Notes under the pieces: generated by a model
Seen by the model: the letters and a program-made list of their open reading frames with translations, nothing else
Databases searched by the model: none
Told to the model about the DNA's origin: nothing
Source of the DNA: Rhodoferax sp.
GTDB lineage: Bacteria > Pseudomonadota > Gammaproteobacteria > Burkholderiales > Burkholderiaceae_C
DNA: 34,116 bases
Assembly (NCBI RefSeq): GCF_028714215.1
Contig: NZ_JAQTMS010000058.1
Coordinates: 1-34,116, forward strand
Direction: 5' to 3'
Shown here: piece after piece, positions 32,655 to 34,116 of the stretch
Numbering within the stretch: position 1 is the stretch's first letter
Layout of the letters: each line of letters opens with the position of its first letter
Translations under genes and position numbers: made by a program

Positions 32655-34109
32655 TCAGCCCCCCAGCATGCGCGCCGCCTGAACGTACCAGCCGTTCAGA
32701 TACGGTGGGATGTACAGGCCCAGCACCAGGGCCAGTCCCAGATGGACAAACACCGGCAGCAAAGCCGGCGGATGGGGCAGCGGCAACAGCTTGGTCTCGC
32801 CAAAAACCATGGGCAGCACCCGGTACAGCACCGAGGCAAAAGCGACGCCCAGCGCCAGAAACAGAAATGGCGTGGCCCACGGTTGTTCGCGCATGGCGGT
32901 AGTGAGAATCAGGAACTCGCTGGCAAAGACGCCGAACGGCGGCATGCCCAGAATCGCCATGACACCCAGCATCAGGCCCCAACCGACCGTCGGATTGACT
33001 TTGATGAGACCGCGAATTTCGCTCATGATCTGGGTTCCGGCTTTTTGCGTCGCATGACCCACCGCATAGAAAATGGCCGATTTGGTGAGCGAGTGCACCG
33101 TCATGTGCAGCAGACCGGCAAAACTGGCGACCGGTCCGCCCATGCCGAAAGCAAAGGTGATCAAACCCATGTGCTCGATCGACGAATAGGAGAACATGCG
33201 CTTGACGTCTTTCTGGCGCGACAGGAAGAACGCCGCCACCACCACCGACAGCAGGCCGAAGCCCATCATCAGCTGGCCGGCCATGGGGCGATGCAGGGCT
33301 CCGTCGGTGAGCACCTTGCAACGCAGCACGGCATACATGGCCACGTTCAGCAACAAGCCCGAGAGCACGGCGGAGACCGGTGTCGGGCCTTCCGCGTGGG
33401 CGTCCGGCAACCAGCTGTGCAAGGGCACCAGACCGACCTTGGCGCCGTAGCCGATCAACAGGAAGGCAAAGGCCAGGGTGACGATGCCCGGGTCCAGCTG
33501 GCCCTTGATGGCGTCCAGATGGGTCCACAGCAGCGTGGCGCCCTCCGGCCCCAGCACTTTTTCCGCCGCCATGTACAGCAGCACGGTGCCGAACAGCGCC
33601 TGCGCAATACCGACGCCGCACAGGATGAAGTATTTCCAGGCCGCCTCCAGGCTGGCCGCCGTGCGGTAGACGCTGACCAGCATCACGGTGGTCAGCGTTG
33701 CCGCCTCCATCGCCACCCACAGGATGCCCAGGTTGTTGGTGGTCAGGGCCAGCAGCATGGTGAAGCTGAACAACTGGTACATGCCGTGGTACAGGCGCAT
33801 GCGCGGCGGCGTCATCTTGCCGCGGTCCTGCTCGACCCGCATGTAGGGGCGCGAGAACAGGGCCGTGGTGAGTCCGACAAAAGCCGTCAGCGTGACCAGA
33901 AAGACGTTCAGCGGGTCGATGAAGAATTGTTCATGGAAGACCAAGACCGGACCGTCGGCAACGATCTGGGCGGTCAGCAGGCAGGCGGCGACGAAGGTGC
34001 CGGCGCTGAAGGCCACATTGATGTTGCGGGCGAAATCGCGGTGCCCCGTGAAAGCCAGAACCACGCCGCCCAGCAGCGGGAGTCCGAGAACAAAATACAG
34101 CGCCTGCAC
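32655..34109 (-). CDS. hyfF: HyfF-like antiporter subunit, complex 3
   Basis: 484 residues with Glu135 (LWVAMEAATL) and Lys224 (GYGAKVGLVPLHSWLPDAHAEGPTP). It is close to the complex 2 HyfF over its whole length. The start is GTG at 34109, matching the GTG start of the complex 2 copy. Immediately upstream on the minus strand a TGA at 34113-34111 would be the stop of the next gene, expected to be HyfE. The window ends there, so the rest of complex 3 (B, C, E) is presumed to lie beyond the edge. Confidence 0.9.
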   Translation of the reverse strand: MQALYFVLGLPLLGGVVLAFTGHRDFARNINVAFSAGTFVAACLLTAQIVADGPVLVFHEQFFIDPLNVFLVTLTAFVGLTTALFSRPYMRVEQDRGKMTPPRMRLYHGMYQLFSFTMLLALTTNNLGILWVAMEAATLTTVMLVSVYRTAASLEAAWKYFILCGVGIAQALFGTVLLYMAAEKVLGPEGATLLWTHLDAIKGQLDPGIVTLAFAFLLIGYGAKVGLVPLHSWLPDAHAEGPTPVSAVLSGLLLNVAMYAVLRCKVLTDGALHRPMAGQLMMGFGLLSVVVAAFFLSRQKDVKRMFSYSSIEHMGLITFAFGMGGPVASFAGLLHMTVHSLTKSAIFYAVGHATQKAGTQIMSEIRGLIKVNPTVGWGLMLGVMAILGMPPFGVFASEFLILTTAMREQPWATPFLFLALGVAFASVLYRVLPMVFGETKLLPLPHPPALLPVFVHLGLALVLGLYIPPYLNGWYVQAARMLGG

Positions 34110-34116
34110 CTCAGTC

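Noticed and set aside
1..34116. tRNA, rRNA, CRISPR array or phage genes
   Set aside because: No cloverleaf, rRNA segment, regular spacer array or phage-type gene was recognised anywhere in the window.

Overview
The window is GC-rich, densely coded DNA that most resembles a betaproteobacterium (Burkholderiales/Rhodocyclales type). This is judged from the MetG sequence, the codon bias and the style of the short inverted-repeat elements; the genus cannot be named from the sequence alone.

Layout. (1) Positions 1-1332: an uncharacterised minus-strand gene (343-963) whose stop codon is created by a 159-bp MITE-like element (186-344), followed by 369 bp without a recognisable gene. (2) 1333-3399: metG. 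(3) 3415-10761, plus strand: a complete hydrogenase-4/complex-I-like membrane complex, here called complex 1 (HyfB, HyfC, HyfE, HyfF and HyfG homologues and a ferredoxin-HyfI fusion). A second 159-bp MITE-like element lies between the last two genes. An unrecognised membrane-anchored protein follows (10786-12198). (4) 19534 down to 12227, minus strand: a second complete complex, complex 2, in the order B-C-E-F-G-I. (5) 19675-30495: a TetR regulator diverging from a ten-gene plus-strand cluster. Its products are a DUF2147 protein, a TorF-like porin, an FGGY sugar kinase, a class II aldolase, a class III aminotransferase, a degenerate class II aldolase, an MFS transporter, a c5-like cytochrome, a Tat-type FAD sugar-lactone oxidase and a Tat-type PLP enzyme of the D-threonine-aldolase/DSD1 family. 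(6) 34109 down to 30588, minus strand: the end (F-G-I) of a third complex, complex 3, which runs off the right edge.

Main biological point. All three large subunits (HyfG/NuoD-like) lack all four cysteines that would hold the [NiFe] site. All three small subunits keep the four cysteines of the N2/proximal [4Fe-4S] cluster, and the HyfB/HyfF antiporter-like subunits keep the Glu and Lys residues of the ion path. These are therefore not hydrogenases. They fit the Ehr (energy-converting-hydrogenase-related) type of complex, whose redox substrate is unknown. Two and a half such complexes in one locus, one with a ferredoxin fused to its small subunit and one complete operon with no ferredoxin subunit, is unusual.

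The catabolic-looking cluster between complexes 2 and 3 seems to combine a periplasmic oxidation module (Tat oxidase plus cytochrome c) with a cytoplasmic kinase/aldolase/aminotransferase module. Its substrate cannot be named from the sequence. Whether it works with the complexes or is only their neighbour is open.
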